A DNA stretch of 64,000 bases from Methylobacter sp. (GTDB lineage: Bacteria; Pseudomonadota; Gammaproteobacteria; Methylococcales; Methylomonadaceae): assembly GCF_004322395.1 (NCBI RefSeq), contig NZ_SCTW01000133.1:1-64000 (forward strand). Reading direction: 5' to 3'. The notes under the pieces are model-generated. The model did not search any database, was not told where the DNA came from, and saw only the letters and a program-made list of their open reading frames with translations. Of this stretch, positions 37,101 to 43,520 are shown piece after piece. Made by a program: the position numbers and the translations under genes. Every line of letters begins with the position of its first letter. Position 1 is the stretch's first letter.

Positions 37101-37937
37101 AGTGCCGTCGCCGCAGCCCATATCGGCAATATAGTCGGGCTGGTTTTCAATCGGTAATTGATTGAAGATTTCAACGATTATGGACTGGCAATCTTTAAAA
37201 TAACGCTCATGTTGAAAACCGCTGGCCTGGACATTCAACAGCCTGTCCAAATGGTTTTCATGGCCCTCGTCATCACGCTGGAATACTTTGCTTGCATCGC
37301 CGAATATCAGCTCTGTCATACCCCACAGCATGGGGCGATATGAATATACTGTACCGGCAATAAAAATCCGTTCGCGTAAATGCTTTCCAGCCGAACTAAA
37401 AACGCTTCGCCCCTCCTGATATTTCACCCAACCCTTGTTTAAAAAGCATTGCTCGAGCTTATCCTGATCGGCTAAAAACTTAAATGTTTCGGCGAAATCC
37501 TGCGATCCACTGTCTGTCTTTGACCTTTGAAAAAATAACGGCAACAGCCATAAGCCATCCAGAAAATCCGCTAACATCTGATCGTCAGTAGACCAGCGGT
37601 TTAATGATTGGGTCAGCCAATAATCTATTGTTTCTTGCCGATCGTTAGAAAAATCTAATTGCAGTAAAGATTCAAGGTTGTCAGGAAGCAGATCTAACCA
37701 AACAAATCGAGGGCCTGGTTGATAATAGGTTTGGTCGAACTCCAGAATTTCGAGAGACTCAAGTAATCTGAGGGCTGTTTTTAAATGGCCTGAATTGGCT
37801 TTATGCAGATTAAGCAAGTAATCAACATCAATGGATTCTTCCTTTTTAAATGCATTAAAAAATCCCTGTTTTTGTAAACTATGGATGACAGGAAATGCAA
37901 CAAAACCATGACAATACCGATTGATCAGATCTAACAT
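28125..37937 (-). CDS. Type I PKS with methyltransferase-GNAT-ACP loading module and KS-AT-DH-cMT-ER-KR-ACP
   Basis: A 3270-residue PKS. Loading module: residues 1-495 resemble the iron-dependent methyltransferases of AprA and GphF (SAM motif DMGCGDG at 272-278), residues about 500-692 a GNAT-like domain (Trp523 in CWPENL, His662/664/665), then an ACP (Ser749). These families methylate and decarboxylate malonyl-type ACPs to make branched starters. Extension module: KS (818-1245, Cys983), AT (about 1330-1640, HAFH, malonyl), DH (about 1695-1945), cMT (about 2165-2300), ER (about 2567-2870), KR (about 2882-3090) and ACP (about 3190), then a docking tail. The KR has His3029 where the catalytic Tyr is expected. 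The DH has Ser for Gly in HxxxGxxxxP. The ATG at 37937 follows GGAATAG. It is first of the PKS genes in transcription order, which suits colinear assembly. Confidence 0.93.
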   Translation of the reverse strand: MLDLINRYCHGFVAFPVIHSLQKQGFFNAFKKEESIDVDYLLNLHKANSGHLKTALRLLESLEILEFDQTYYQPGPRFVWLDLLPDNLESLLQLDFSNDRQETIDYWLTQSLNRWSTDDQMLADFLDGLWLLPLFFQRSKTDSGSQDFAETFKFLADQDKLEQCFLNKGWVKYQEGRSVFSSAGKHLRERIFIAGTVYSYRPMLWGMTELIFGDASKVFQRDDEGHENHLDRLLNVQASGFQHERYFKDCQSIIVEIFNQLPIENQPDYIADMGCGDGTLLKRVYQLIQTKTKRGEQLDKYPLVLIGADYNQKALSATAATLVEIPHKTIQADIGNPARFLQDLRSAGIENTDKILHIRSFLDHDRPYIAPKDLTQLEQRAEGQVHGVYIDNTGQSIPAKVVYQSLVEHLTRWSEIIGNSGAMFLEVHSMAPKVIARYLDQCENLHFDAYHAFSGQMLSDADEFLFAAAESGLFPRLDYARHYPQTLPFSRITLNWFEKRTYRLRPALIQDLAALEALDHDCWPENLRAGKEIISARLKRYPQGQYVVEQQGEVIGALYTQRIKDQASLDRTTFYRLPELHDPQGSIIQILGMNIKPSFQHLGLGDQVLDFLLYVSSLNGNCDTVLGISRCKQFAEQVDLSMDQYLQKCRDTGQWDTVLNFHVHHGAQIVKPIKDYWPDDVENLGFGILVRYPMADTEAGRNSTEQAGLLADASARSKVIDEAILTILGESRKHLFSADRALMETGLDSLDLLELRGLLSRRLGVQLEPMFFFSYGTANAIKAYFNGEQNKASVSFDRSILPVADFAQADQAKSPDQHFDVAIVGMACRFPGGIDSPESFWQYLQSGRDGIEKVPLERWDYRLYEQDGANPYGGFIKDVDQFDPGFFKLTPREARLIDPQHRLLMETAWEAFEQAGINPEQAKQTGVFVGLSGHDYELLAAERNQDKNFDVYHAIGNSAAMAAGRLAYFFGFNGPAISIDTACSSSLLAIQQACESLRQSSCRLALAGGVNLMLAPDLTIAFSKSGMLAADGHCKTFDADADGYVRSEGCGLVLLKPLTDAIRDRDQVFAVIKGGAVNQDGASNGITAPNGLAQQALMKQALTNASVKAEDVSVLEAHGTGTPLGDPVEIESVAQIYSQGRTAANPLSISSVKTNIGHAEAAAGVAGLIKLSLALKHQFIPPHLHFKQLNPRIPLAKIPATVPVNGMAWPKQTDRPRTAAISAFGFSGTNVHMIVAEATEVNQPESPDLACILPLSAQTPEALQGLVQRYQQHLSGDNHSNLLDIAATAATGRQHFTCRLAVAAANTAQLIEKLQAAHPQQINSASKPQVVFLFTGQGAQYLGMARELYCSRSYFRQIFDQCSDLFEPYLDRSLTDLLFDGHSTEQELQQTGLTQPALFCLEYALAKQWQQWGVEPEVLIGHSIGEYAAACLAGVFDLDQAVMLVATRGQVMQAQPANGKMAAVNCRQQQLEKYLANIEGVVIACFNAPERLVVSGSAIGVDELLKRLIEAGVSSTELNVSHAFHSPLMAEALPEFRRTLKQVQFNKPAIRIISTLSGLDVTDQMSRGDYWLEQIVQPVDFTGAINTLHQADTCQVLLEIGPKTVLNGLARQIRQTENTVFLPALDPGLSDNLRVSENIGRLYELGLDINWQAVYGTLPFNKVSLPAYPFQRQRYWLDDVYQAKPRLLASQANQHPLLGQAIPSPLAEQYQAMIGLEQLDWLAGHVINSAVIFPMAAYIEMALTAAGSGLELKDIVIAKPCSVSEQTLTLHTVKQEQNITIYSQNDSSWQQHFCCRTATLQSSGQALDLAGLQRQLTAISTEQFYAEKAQRGYQFSGDFRSLKQIYKSPDQALAYAQCANLTGGYRIHPVLLDAAVQCSLAVLPDTPHSYIPFSIERFALSGKADSELWSHAKVIKQYQDAVLVDINIYDPAGLAIACVEGLMLKQVTDQPVKTQSAIDGLLHRIEWQLKDVSISSQAVVSGLQQDFNEALVFQAIQGSAGLLNQLATAYLCQGLLELGVDPKQVYPDIQTLMQSLSVEPRFTRLFKRVLAILEQAGVAKYTDASWQINQTPFQPANSLAKQLLLDYPELESEIALVARCGENLKPIWQGRVDPLQLIFPANSPTATADFYRHSHSFAALNKLLAVAVADLTRTASITKPCRILEIGAGTGSATYHILPQLKQRPCRYTFTDVSRYFTQQAKQAFSDYDFVDYQSLDISTDPQAQGFGAHSYDIIIASNVLHATSDLQQALIHCRQLLADGGQLILLEGVQATPWIDTVFGLTEGWWAFNDALRQDYPLLTPQQWQSALHDLGLDAEMLVLDNDDAPFKQALILASAPDAIAQSWLIMDDQQGVADQLIKALDDQGVDCFQVIAGEQFKQLSSHRFQINADKAEDYRQLINSIEHDRRIDAVVNCWPLSLSANEQLTAEQLLERTRFLSCSALYLMQALLATERTKIKLCHVTKAAQSVNQQDGGQCPEAAVLWGMNKVAALEHPELNSAIADLDDDQASIALLIQTLLQNELEPQQAYRKGQRFVPRLAAVDESASPEVNRLWQLDQTQSGSISALQLTSQARATLKPGQVEIKVQQAGLNFIDVMDVLGLLPFERNGLGMECVGVISRCGDGVQGFKEGQRVVALAEGAFADYVIVDALCVAALPETIPALSAATLPVAFITASYALNELAQIKPGQRVLIHAASGGTGMAAVQVALAAGAEVYATASQAKWPQVEKLGVKQVMNSRDLSFADQVMKLTGGKGVDVVFNSLTGDFITAGLSVLKTGGCFLEIGKRELLSEEQLAEIAPDIHYCAVDVRELSQNQPGKIQQLLQSVLAGIEQGQYTALPYTSFDWPQMQEAFRYMQQARHIGKIVLTNRANYSEFVCDDHACYLITGGLKGVGLYSAQWLAEKGAKHLFLLGRSVPTEANAAKIKDLQAQGVEVITLIADVNDEAAMQAAFTRIHQAGVPLKGIVHSVGVLNDSTLLQQNWPRYKAVLEPKIKGAWLLHQLSRQDDLDFFLMYSSVASLLGSAGQSNHAAANAFLDAFAGYRRAQGLPAQSINWCGWSEIGSAAELQLSDKIRKGLSDINPEQGGLVLAAALLRDDTQLAAVPMDWPTFLADAPMQEFYQAFKPAVIVAEATVAPVINQLNKEALAQLNEGERSRKLKNFLITELAAVLGMEIEQLNSLTQRHSGFFDLGLDSLTSVEFKNKINHALAIHLPASAIFDYPTIQALTAHLMTMLTNEIDVPPEELEQPGIDDLDDLSLEQAAELLAKELG

Positions 37938-37999
37938 TCAATCTATTCCAGCTAAAAAAGGCTTTTAATGGTGAATAAAAAAATTATTTTAAATTCAAT

Positions 38000-38200
38000 T
38001 TATTGATCCATCGCTTGCCTGAGACTTAGCGGCCGCATATCCGTCCAGACTTTTTCAATATGCTCCAAACAAACCTGTTTAACCCCTTCAGTACCGTCTT
38101 CTTTCCAGCCTGTCGGCAAGTCCCGATTTTTAGGCCAGATTGAATATTGCTCTTCATGATTTAGCACTACTTTAAATATTGTATTTTCATCGTCAAACAT
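38000..38200 (-). CDS. MbtH-like protein
   Basis: A 66-residue NRPS helper. MbtH proteins bind adenylation domains and raise their solubility and activity. The family pattern is clear: [10 protein letters not shown], the GWKEDGTEG loop, [14 protein letters not shown] and the conserved Trp residues. The ATG at 38200 follows GGAG at 9 bases. It lies between the type II thioesterase and the first PKS gene, away from the NRPS genes it should serve, which ties the PKS and NRPS halves into one pathway. No other MbtH gene is in the window. Confidence 0.96.
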   Translation of the reverse strand: MFDDENTIFKVVLNHEEQYSIWPKNRDLPTGWKEDGTEGVKQVCLEHIEKVWTDMRPLSLRQAMDQ

Positions 38201-38278
38201 GAATAACTACTCCATTGCTTATAATTATTTTTGTATCTATATATCGAACAATTAATATATTTGTTTCTACCTAAAATA

Positions 38279-38959
38279 TTAATTAATTAATTCTTCTGTT
38301 ATCTTTTGCGCCAATAACGAACAGTCTTCTTTAAAATAGAAATGTCCACCATTAAAATAAGTAATATTTATCGGATGGATTGTTTCTTTTTGCCAAGCAT
38401 TAGCCTGATCGGAACTGATATTATCATCTCTACCTAAAAACAAATGAACAGGTATATCCAGAGCATCTTGTTGTTGGTATGAGTAAGTTTCTATCAACTC
38501 AAAATCTGATCGAATAATCGGCTCAAATAAAGCCATAATCTCCTCATCTTGCCAGACAGCATCGGGTATTCCACCCAACTCTAGCAACATTTTTCTAAAC
38601 TGCGCATCAGGCATCTTATGCTTAAGCTCATCTTCGCCGACCGACGGGGCTTTGCGTCCCGATAAAATCAGCGAATTAGGCATCGGCATATTCTCATTGC
38701 TGATCTTTCGGCAGAGCATATATGCAATAAAAGCCCCCATGCTATGACCAAATAAAGCGTAAGGCTGATATAAACTGTCTTTAATCTTCGGAAAAAGGTA
38801 GTTCACCATTTCTTCAATGCGGGAAATGCAGGGCTGTGAAATTAAACTGCCCCGTCCGGGTAAAGGTTGAACCCTTAAATTAATACCCTTTAAACTATTA
38901 CTCAACTCACGATAACAATGCTCACTACCTCCTGCAAATGGAAATGCAAAAAGTTCCAT
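38279..38959 (-). CDS. Type II thioesterase (NRPS/PKS editing)
   Basis: A 226-residue alpha/beta hydrolase that clears misloaded or stalled acyl groups from carrier proteins. Catalytic triad: Ser73 in GHSMG, Asp179 in GRDD, His206 in GGHFYF. The opening FAFPFAGGS and the PLPGRG motif are typical of the GrsT/SrfAD group. A TTG codon at 38962 extends the frame by one residue, but the ATG at 38959 with AGGGGA five bases upstream is the better start. It is 19 bases downstream of the phosphopantetheinyl transferase gene and upstream of mbtH, so the three helper genes form a block. Confidence 0.95.
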   Translation of the reverse strand: MELFAFPFAGGSEHCYRELSNSLKGINLRVQPLPGRGSLISQPCISRIEEMVNYLFPKIKDSLYQPYALFGHSMGAFIAYMLCRKISNENMPMPNSLILSGRKAPSVGEDELKHKMPDAQFRKMLLELGGIPDAVWQDEEIMALFEPIIRSDFELIETYSYQQQDALDIPVHLFLGRDDNISSDQANAWQKETIHPINITYFNGGHFYFKEDCSLLAQKITEELIN

Positions 38960-38977
38960 CAATTTCCCCTGTAATAA

Positions 38978-39661
38978 CTAATTAATTCGAGCATTAATTT
39001 TATAAACATTAACTGCTGTTAATAGGTAATTTTGAGTTATAGCCGAAAAAATATCACCTTCAACTAAACAACCGGATACTTTAAATAATATTTTATCCGC
39101 ATAAAAAATTTCAATTAACCGCATATCGATAAAATCATCCAAATAAAAAGATAATGCTTTTATTATTGACTCCTTAATACTAAATAATAAAAGTGCAGGC
39201 TCAACCGCTAAATTCAATTTATCGACCGCTTCCAGCTCCAGCATATTAGCCATGATCATGGATTCCAGGCCATCCAGCTTACCTGCCCGTTGCGATAAAG
39301 CGACGAGGTCAATACCAATACCGAGTCCGCTAAAATCCTGTTTTTTTACTAAGACCACGGCACAACAATCGACGTCATGACTAATGGTTCCCAGCACTGA
39401 ATCCGGCCACAGTGGATTCCTTAATTTCCCCATTTTAATCGGCTGTGGTGGAAAACCAAATTGCTGAAGCCCTTGCCGGGCTAACCACCGCCCGGTTGAA
39501 AACTCTCTTTGTCTGCTTATTACCGCATTCGCTACCAATGTCATTTCCGCATCTAAAATTGGATAAAGCCCGATTTTAGATACTTTTATAAAAGCCTGTT
39601 CGTAAAACCACGATTTTAAAATCTCCTCTATTGCCGCCACATCCTCGTCAACGTCAGTCAT
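38978..39661 (-). CDS. 4'-phosphopantetheinyl transferase, EntD/Sfp superfamily
   Basis: A 227-residue enzyme that converts apo carrier domains to the holo form with coenzyme A, which every PKS and NRPS in this cluster needs. Motifs: RQREFSTGRWLARQGL (about 50-65), WPDSVLGTISHD (85-96), GIGIDLV (114-120) with metal-ligand Asp118, and FSIKESIIKAL (160-170) with Lys163 and Glu164. In Sfp the third motif reads GIDxE and the Glu also binds magnesium; here that place is Val120, more like AcpS (GIDxV). The ATG at 39661 has only a weak ribosome binding site. It heads the block that continues into the PKS genes. Confidence 0.9.
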   Translation of the reverse strand: MTDVDEDVAAIEEILKSWFYEQAFIKVSKIGLYPILDAEMTLVANAVISRQREFSTGRWLARQGLQQFGFPPQPIKMGKLRNPLWPDSVLGTISHDVDCCAVVLVKKQDFSGLGIGIDLVALSQRAGKLDGLESMIMANMLELEAVDKLNLAVEPALLLFSIKESIIKALSFYLDDFIDMRLIEIFYADKILFKVSGCLVEGDIFSAITQNYLLTAVNVYKINARIN

Positions 39662-40285
39662 AATAATTTTTAATTTTCTTCATCACAATTTTCATCTTGC
39701 TGTTAATCATACCGTCTAAAGTAAAGCGCTCTTGTAATGCGTTTATCGGGATGGAATCCTGTTCCCAGTCTATTAAAGCAGATTGTTACAACCATGCTCA
39801 CAAAGGCGTGGTTATTGATTAAGCGGCTTTAATTGTTCTCCAATGAGTGGATCGGATAATACTGGAGTTAGTTTTCAATAAGTCCGAAGTCAGTTTAAGC
39901 AGAGTTTTCGATTTTTCAGTATTAACTACCTCCATCTGATAAAAATAGCAAACAGAGGCCATACATATTGAGAGCGATGAATATTGCTATGAAAAGGCAT
40001 TATTGACGGATTGAACTTCTTAGTAGCTGTTGAAGATATTGTATACGGTTTCATGAAAGAGCGATTTAAGCCTGCTTCGTCTCAACGAACTGGAACAACA
40101 TCAGGCCCATAATTAGCGCCCTAGTGTTGGCTTTAAAATATTCGTTGGCCAAGATCAGGCCGAACAATAGCAGCCAACTATCTGGTTGAGCAATTTATAG
40201 ATATTTTCTTGCCTTTAACCGATACAAACATAACTCATTAAAATTAAGCGCATTATCCTCTTTTATTTTGTGGCCGGGATACAAC
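39662..40285. other. 624-bp intergenic region inside the cluster
   Basis: No gene is supported. The gap separates the NRPS/export/membrane block from the helper/PKS block and probably holds the promoter for the latter; no confident promoter was recognised. A 37-codon plus-strand stretch (ending TAA at about 40114) reads openly but has no start or known product and could be a gene remnant. No terminal inverted repeats of an insertion sequence were seen. Confidence 0.5.
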
Positions 40286-40474
40286 CTATAGAGATGATTG
40301 TTTTTTGATAGATTCTTTACGTTTTACAGTATCCGAAGCACACAATAAAACTGCGCCGATAAATGGTGTAAAGAGCAAGGAACCAAAAAAATACCCCCAG
40401 AAGCCTAGCTTTTTTCTGATTCCCAAAAAGCCAATGAAAAGGCTAACGACCACATAAATTACCGATATCATCAT
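40286..40474 (-). CDS. Tiny two-helix membrane protein, unknown function
   Basis: A 62-residue protein with two hydrophobic segments (about 3-19 and 26-46) and a basic C-terminus (KRKESIKKQ). I do not recognise a family. The start is the first of two ATG codons at 40474, with AGAGG about 9 bases upstream. It lies 12 bases after the stop of the binding-protein gene, so it is probably the last gene of that operon. Confidence 0.6.
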   Translation of the reverse strand: MMISVIYVVVSLFIGFLGIRKKLGFWGYFFGSLLFTPFIGAVLLCASDTVKRKESIKKQSSL

Positions 40475-40486
40475 AAAATATTACCT

Positions 40487-41650
40487 CTACTCAACGAGGA
40501 CAAAACGCCCATCAACTATTTGTTTGATATGAATTTTTTTATTGCTGGCCAAGCCATTCTTATCGAACAAATAACCGCCGTACCCTTGCGTATAATTGTA
40601 TTTTAAAGTTGAGGCCACTTGAATAGGATTACTGCTTCCTGTTCTCTGAATCGCATCAGCCAAAACCCTGACAGCTTCATAACCCTGGTAAGCACTATAA
40701 CTGCCATTCATACCATATACTTGTTTGAATTTATTATTAAATTCATTATTTTCGGGAAAGACAGACGCTACGTAAGTCTGATTAGCAGCTTTCTCCGACC
40801 AGTCCCATATTTGCAGAGTATCCAGACCATCGCCGCCTATGATCGGCTTGTTCACTCCCATGTCGCGTAGTTGCTTAATCATTTTGGCGGCGTTTTCTTC
40901 AGCGGCCGCCAAAACCACCGCATCAAAATCTTTATTCATCAGATCATAGATCAGTCCTTTGTAATCGGAATGTTCAACAAAAAAAGATTTCGCTTCAACA
41001 ATTTCTAACGGAGGTTGAACCTGCGCGGCAAAGCGTTGATACAAATTCAAGCCATACAGATTCCGGGAAAATATCACTAAAAGTTTGCGCCAATTTCTTT
41101 CCTTAGCAAACTCAATTAATTTGCCGACAAAAGAATCATCGGAAGGAATGATGCTAAACGTATAAACAAAGTCATGCCCTGTTAACAGCGGGGCAGTAGC
41201 TACCGGGGATAAAAACAGAATACCGTTATATTCATAGGTAATCGATGCCGGTATCGCTGATGATGATGAAGAGTGTCCTATAACGGCAACAATCTTATGA
41301 TCGTCAGCAATGCTTAATCTGGAGTTCTGTGCATTTTCATCAGTGGAATCGTCGAACTCATGTATAACAAAGCGTGCTTTAATTTCTTTATCACCCGATT
41401 TAAGAATAATGCCTTGTTTATTGACTTCCTCAACGGCCAGATTAACGCCGTCCGTAAATCCTCTGTCGCTCTTTATCCAAACCGATGCGACATGGATATC
41501 CTCTTTATTCTGCCCGGCAATCTCCGAACGTTTTTTCAAAGAATAGTCATAGGTCAAACTATAAGAAAAAAAACTTCTGAAAACCCAAAAAGCAATAAGT
41601 GAAAATAAAGCAACTTGGAAAATAAGCCGAAAACTAGCCTTTCTACGCAT
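40487..41650 (-). CDS. Membrane-anchored Leu/Ile/Val-type periplasmic binding protein
   Basis: A 387-residue protein of the type I periplasmic binding fold (Peripla_BP_6, the LivJ/branched-chain amino acid receptor family). An N-terminal hydrophobic helix (about 8-28) without a clear cleavage site should anchor it in the inner membrane. The first lobe follows (GFTDGVNLAVEEVNKQG), with AVIGHSSSSSAIPAS and LLVIFSRNLYGL. No permease or ATPase gene is near, so it is not part of an ordinary uptake system here. It starts 2 bases after the stop of the SPFH gene, so the two are coupled. A sensor or accessory role at the membrane is inferred; the ligand is unknown. Confidence 0.85.
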   Translation of the reverse strand: MRRKASFRLIFQVALFSLIAFWVFRSFFSYSLTYDYSLKKRSEIAGQNKEDIHVASVWIKSDRGFTDGVNLAVEEVNKQGIILKSGDKEIKARFVIHEFDDSTDENAQNSRLSIADDHKIVAVIGHSSSSSAIPASITYEYNGILFLSPVATAPLLTGHDFVYTFSIIPSDDSFVGKLIEFAKERNWRKLLVIFSRNLYGLNLYQRFAAQVQPPLEIVEAKSFFVEHSDYKGLIYDLMNKDFDAVVLAAAEENAAKMIKQLRDMGVNKPIIGGDGLDTLQIWDWSEKAANQTYVASVFPENNEFNNKFKQVYGMNGSYSAYQGYEAVRVLADAIQRTGSSNPIQVASTLKYNYTQGYGGYLFDKNGLASNKKIHIKQIVDGRFVLVE

Positions 41651-41652
41651 CT

Positions 41653-42474
41653 TTATTGCCCAGACTCACCACCAATGATGATAGGCAATTGATTACCACC
41701 ATTACCGATAACTACAATTTTTGCGTTGTTTGATCCTGCTAGAGCCTGAGTCGCCTCTATACCCTTCCACTTCAAAACATCTTTAGTTAATGATTGGCTG
41801 ATTCTGGTGTTGTAATCATAAATTCCATCAGCTTCTATCTTTCTTCTTTTCGCTTCTTGCGTTTCTCTAGCCAATTTGTATTCGTAAGCTTCGGACAACT
41901 GCTTCTGTTCGATTTTTGCTTCGATGGCAGCTTCCACCTGTTTAGGCAAAATAACTTGCTGCAAAACGACATCCTGAATATAGATATAGTTTTTCTCAAC
42001 TTCAGCTGCTGCTTCAACGATAATATTTTGTAAACTCTCGCCTTTAGTAGTGTATATATCGTTAACAGACGCTTTTCCTGAATAAACACGAAGAATATGG
42101 TCTACTTCAGGGATAACAATTTTTTCAAGGTAATCGGGACCTACCTTTTGGTGCAGGATGCCAACCGAATCGACCTCAGGGTAGTAACGAATAGACACGA
42201 CGAGCTCTATTCTTAAACCTTCTTGAGTTAGTACAGATAATGAATGGCTTTGCTGCTGGACCCGAGTGTTGTAAATCGACATTGAGTTCCAAGGCAAAAT
42301 AACGTGAAAGCCTTCTTTATAAACGCGGTCAGTGACTGTACCGCCGGCAAACCGCTTGTATAAAACACCTGCTTCACCAGCTTTGATCGTAATAAACATT
42401 AATGGATAAAAATAAACAACGATCAATAAAACAATAATCGTGGAGGTGATCACAGCAGGTAAAAAATGCTTCAT
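41653..42474 (-). CDS. SPFH/prohibitin-family membrane protein
   Basis: A 273-residue protein with one N-terminal membrane helix (about 6-28) followed by an SPFH/Band 7 domain (about 30-200: TIKAGEAGVLYKRFAGG, EGFHVILPWN, the LTQEGLRIELVVSIRY strand) and a helical region rich in Glu, Lys and Gln (about 180-235) that usually forms coiled coils. Family members assemble into large membrane rings that organise lipids or control proteases such as FtsH. The tail is Gly-rich (GNGGNQLPIIIGG). It is coupled to the binding-protein gene downstream. Its length and order suit prohibitin more than HflK/HflC. The role in this cluster is unknown. Confidence 0.88.
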   Translation of the reverse strand: MKHFLPAVITSTIIVLLIVVYFYPLMFITIKAGEAGVLYKRFAGGTVTDRVYKEGFHVILPWNSMSIYNTRVQQQSHSLSVLTQEGLRIELVVSIRYYPEVDSVGILHQKVGPDYLEKIVIPEVDHILRVYSGKASVNDIYTTKGESLQNIIVEAAAEVEKNYIYIQDVVLQQVILPKQVEAAIEAKIEQKQLSEAYEYKLARETQEAKRRKIEADGIYDYNTRISQSLTKDVLKWKGIEATQALAGSNNAKIVVIGNGGNQLPIIIGGESGQ

Positions 42475-42608
42475 GAATTAGATTGAGCTTAATTTAGGCA
42501 ATAAAGCCATTGATTTAAAATGAAAATACAAAAAATGAGTCAACCACAGCTAGCTACGAATAGCCAGCTGCAATGGTTGCTCATAAATTTTATTTTAAAA
42601 CTAAAAAA

Positions 42609-43097
42609 TCAGGCAGTTGCTTTTTTAGTATCTACCGCAGCAGCAACAGCTTTGCCTTCTTTTAATTGCTCAGCATAGTAAGTACGAACCTTTTCCGGAT
42701 CGAAAGTAAGAAAAGTGCCGCCTGATTCAAAATGCTGAATGAATACTTTTCCCACCGCATAAGTTGAAGCGCCTGAAATCAACGGCAAGCTTATTGCGCC
42801 AATAGTTGAACCGATAATTGGAACCATTTTGACTAGGCTAACAACAAGAGGAGTTACCGAGGTAGGGAAGCTGCCGCCAATTAAAGCCGCTAAAGCATTT
42901 TTACCTTTGCCTTCCATAAAAGTCACACCGTAAATATGACTTAACCTTCTTAACATTTCCAGTTGTATACCGGAAACCGCTAAAAAGTCAAAAACAGGTA
43001 CAGGCACTAAGCCTGCTGCCATCGAAGCATACATGCTTTTCTTTACTAAATCCTGAGCAGTATCTATAGTATTATCAGTTTTCATTAATTCTGTCAT
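42609..43097 (-). CDS. DUF697-like membrane-associated protein
   Basis: A 162-residue protein with Gly/Ala-rich hydrophobic stretches: SMYASMAAGLVPVPVFDFLAV (near the N-terminus) and LVKMVPIIGSTIGAISLPLI (middle). The pattern of VPVPVFDFLAVSGIQLEMLRRLSHIYG is that of DUF697 proteins, often linked to GTPases and membranes. An upstream ATG at 43112 is rejected: it overlaps the likely ribosome binding site (GAGG), which is placed properly for the ATG at 43097. The C-terminal tail is Lys/Ala-rich. It is 134 bases upstream of the SPFH gene. The function is unknown. Confidence 0.7.
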   Translation of the reverse strand: MTELMKTDNTIDTAQDLVKKSMYASMAAGLVPVPVFDFLAVSGIQLEMLRRLSHIYGVTFMEGKGKNALAALIGGSFPTSVTPLVVSLVKMVPIIGSTIGAISLPLISGASTYAVGKVFIQHFESGGTFLTFDPEKVRTYYAEQLKEGKAVAAAVDTKKATA

Positions 43098-43520
43098 TAC
43101 ACCACACCTCATAGTTCGCTTAAAAAAATCAACCTTTACCGCTATTACACGATAATCATAGACTAATCAATATAGATATAACTGGCAAGTAAAATAATAT
43201 TGAGCAAATGAATTACATCGCTCAATAAAAATACTTACAGCATTTAGCCATATTTAAAAAAATTCAATGACTTCGCTGACTGCAATATAAGTACCGGCTT
43301 ACGTTAAATAGATAGCTTGTCACACTGTTTATAACAAGCTATTTCATTAAAGTTTGGATAATCAATATTTATTATCAATAAACGTTTAAAACGATTTTCC
43401 AGATAAACAATTGACTATTTAACTTGAATAATACAACTAACAAGCTTTTAATCATTATATATACTGGATTAATAGCTAAACTGCTTATTTTTTAATCCCA
43501 TCCTTGGGATATTTGTTTAA
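43098..43520. other. 423-bp AT-rich intergenic region
   Basis: No gene is supported. It follows the lipoprotein gene (minus strand) and precedes the DUF697-like gene, so it should contain a terminator (hairpin at 43312-43342) and a promoter for the membrane cassette. The base composition is clearly more AT-rich than the flanking coding sequence. Confidence 0.55.
43312..43342 (-). terminator. Probable terminator hairpin after the exporter/lipoprotein genes
   Basis: ATAGCTTGT (43312-43320) pairs perfectly with ACAAGCTAT (43334-43342) around a 13-base loop. On the minus strand it comes about 180 bases after the lipoprotein stop and is followed by CTATTTAA. It is the best candidate for the end of the NRPS/export transcript. 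Confidence 0.4.

Noticed and set aside
39662-40285. Insertion sequence or transposase remnant
   Set aside because: Short open stretches exist, but no terminal repeats, transposase motifs or target duplication could be seen.
40487-42474. HflK/HflC pair or a branched-chain amino acid ABC transporter
   Set aside because: Only one SPFH gene is present and it is prohibitin-like; the binding protein has no permease or ATPase beside it.
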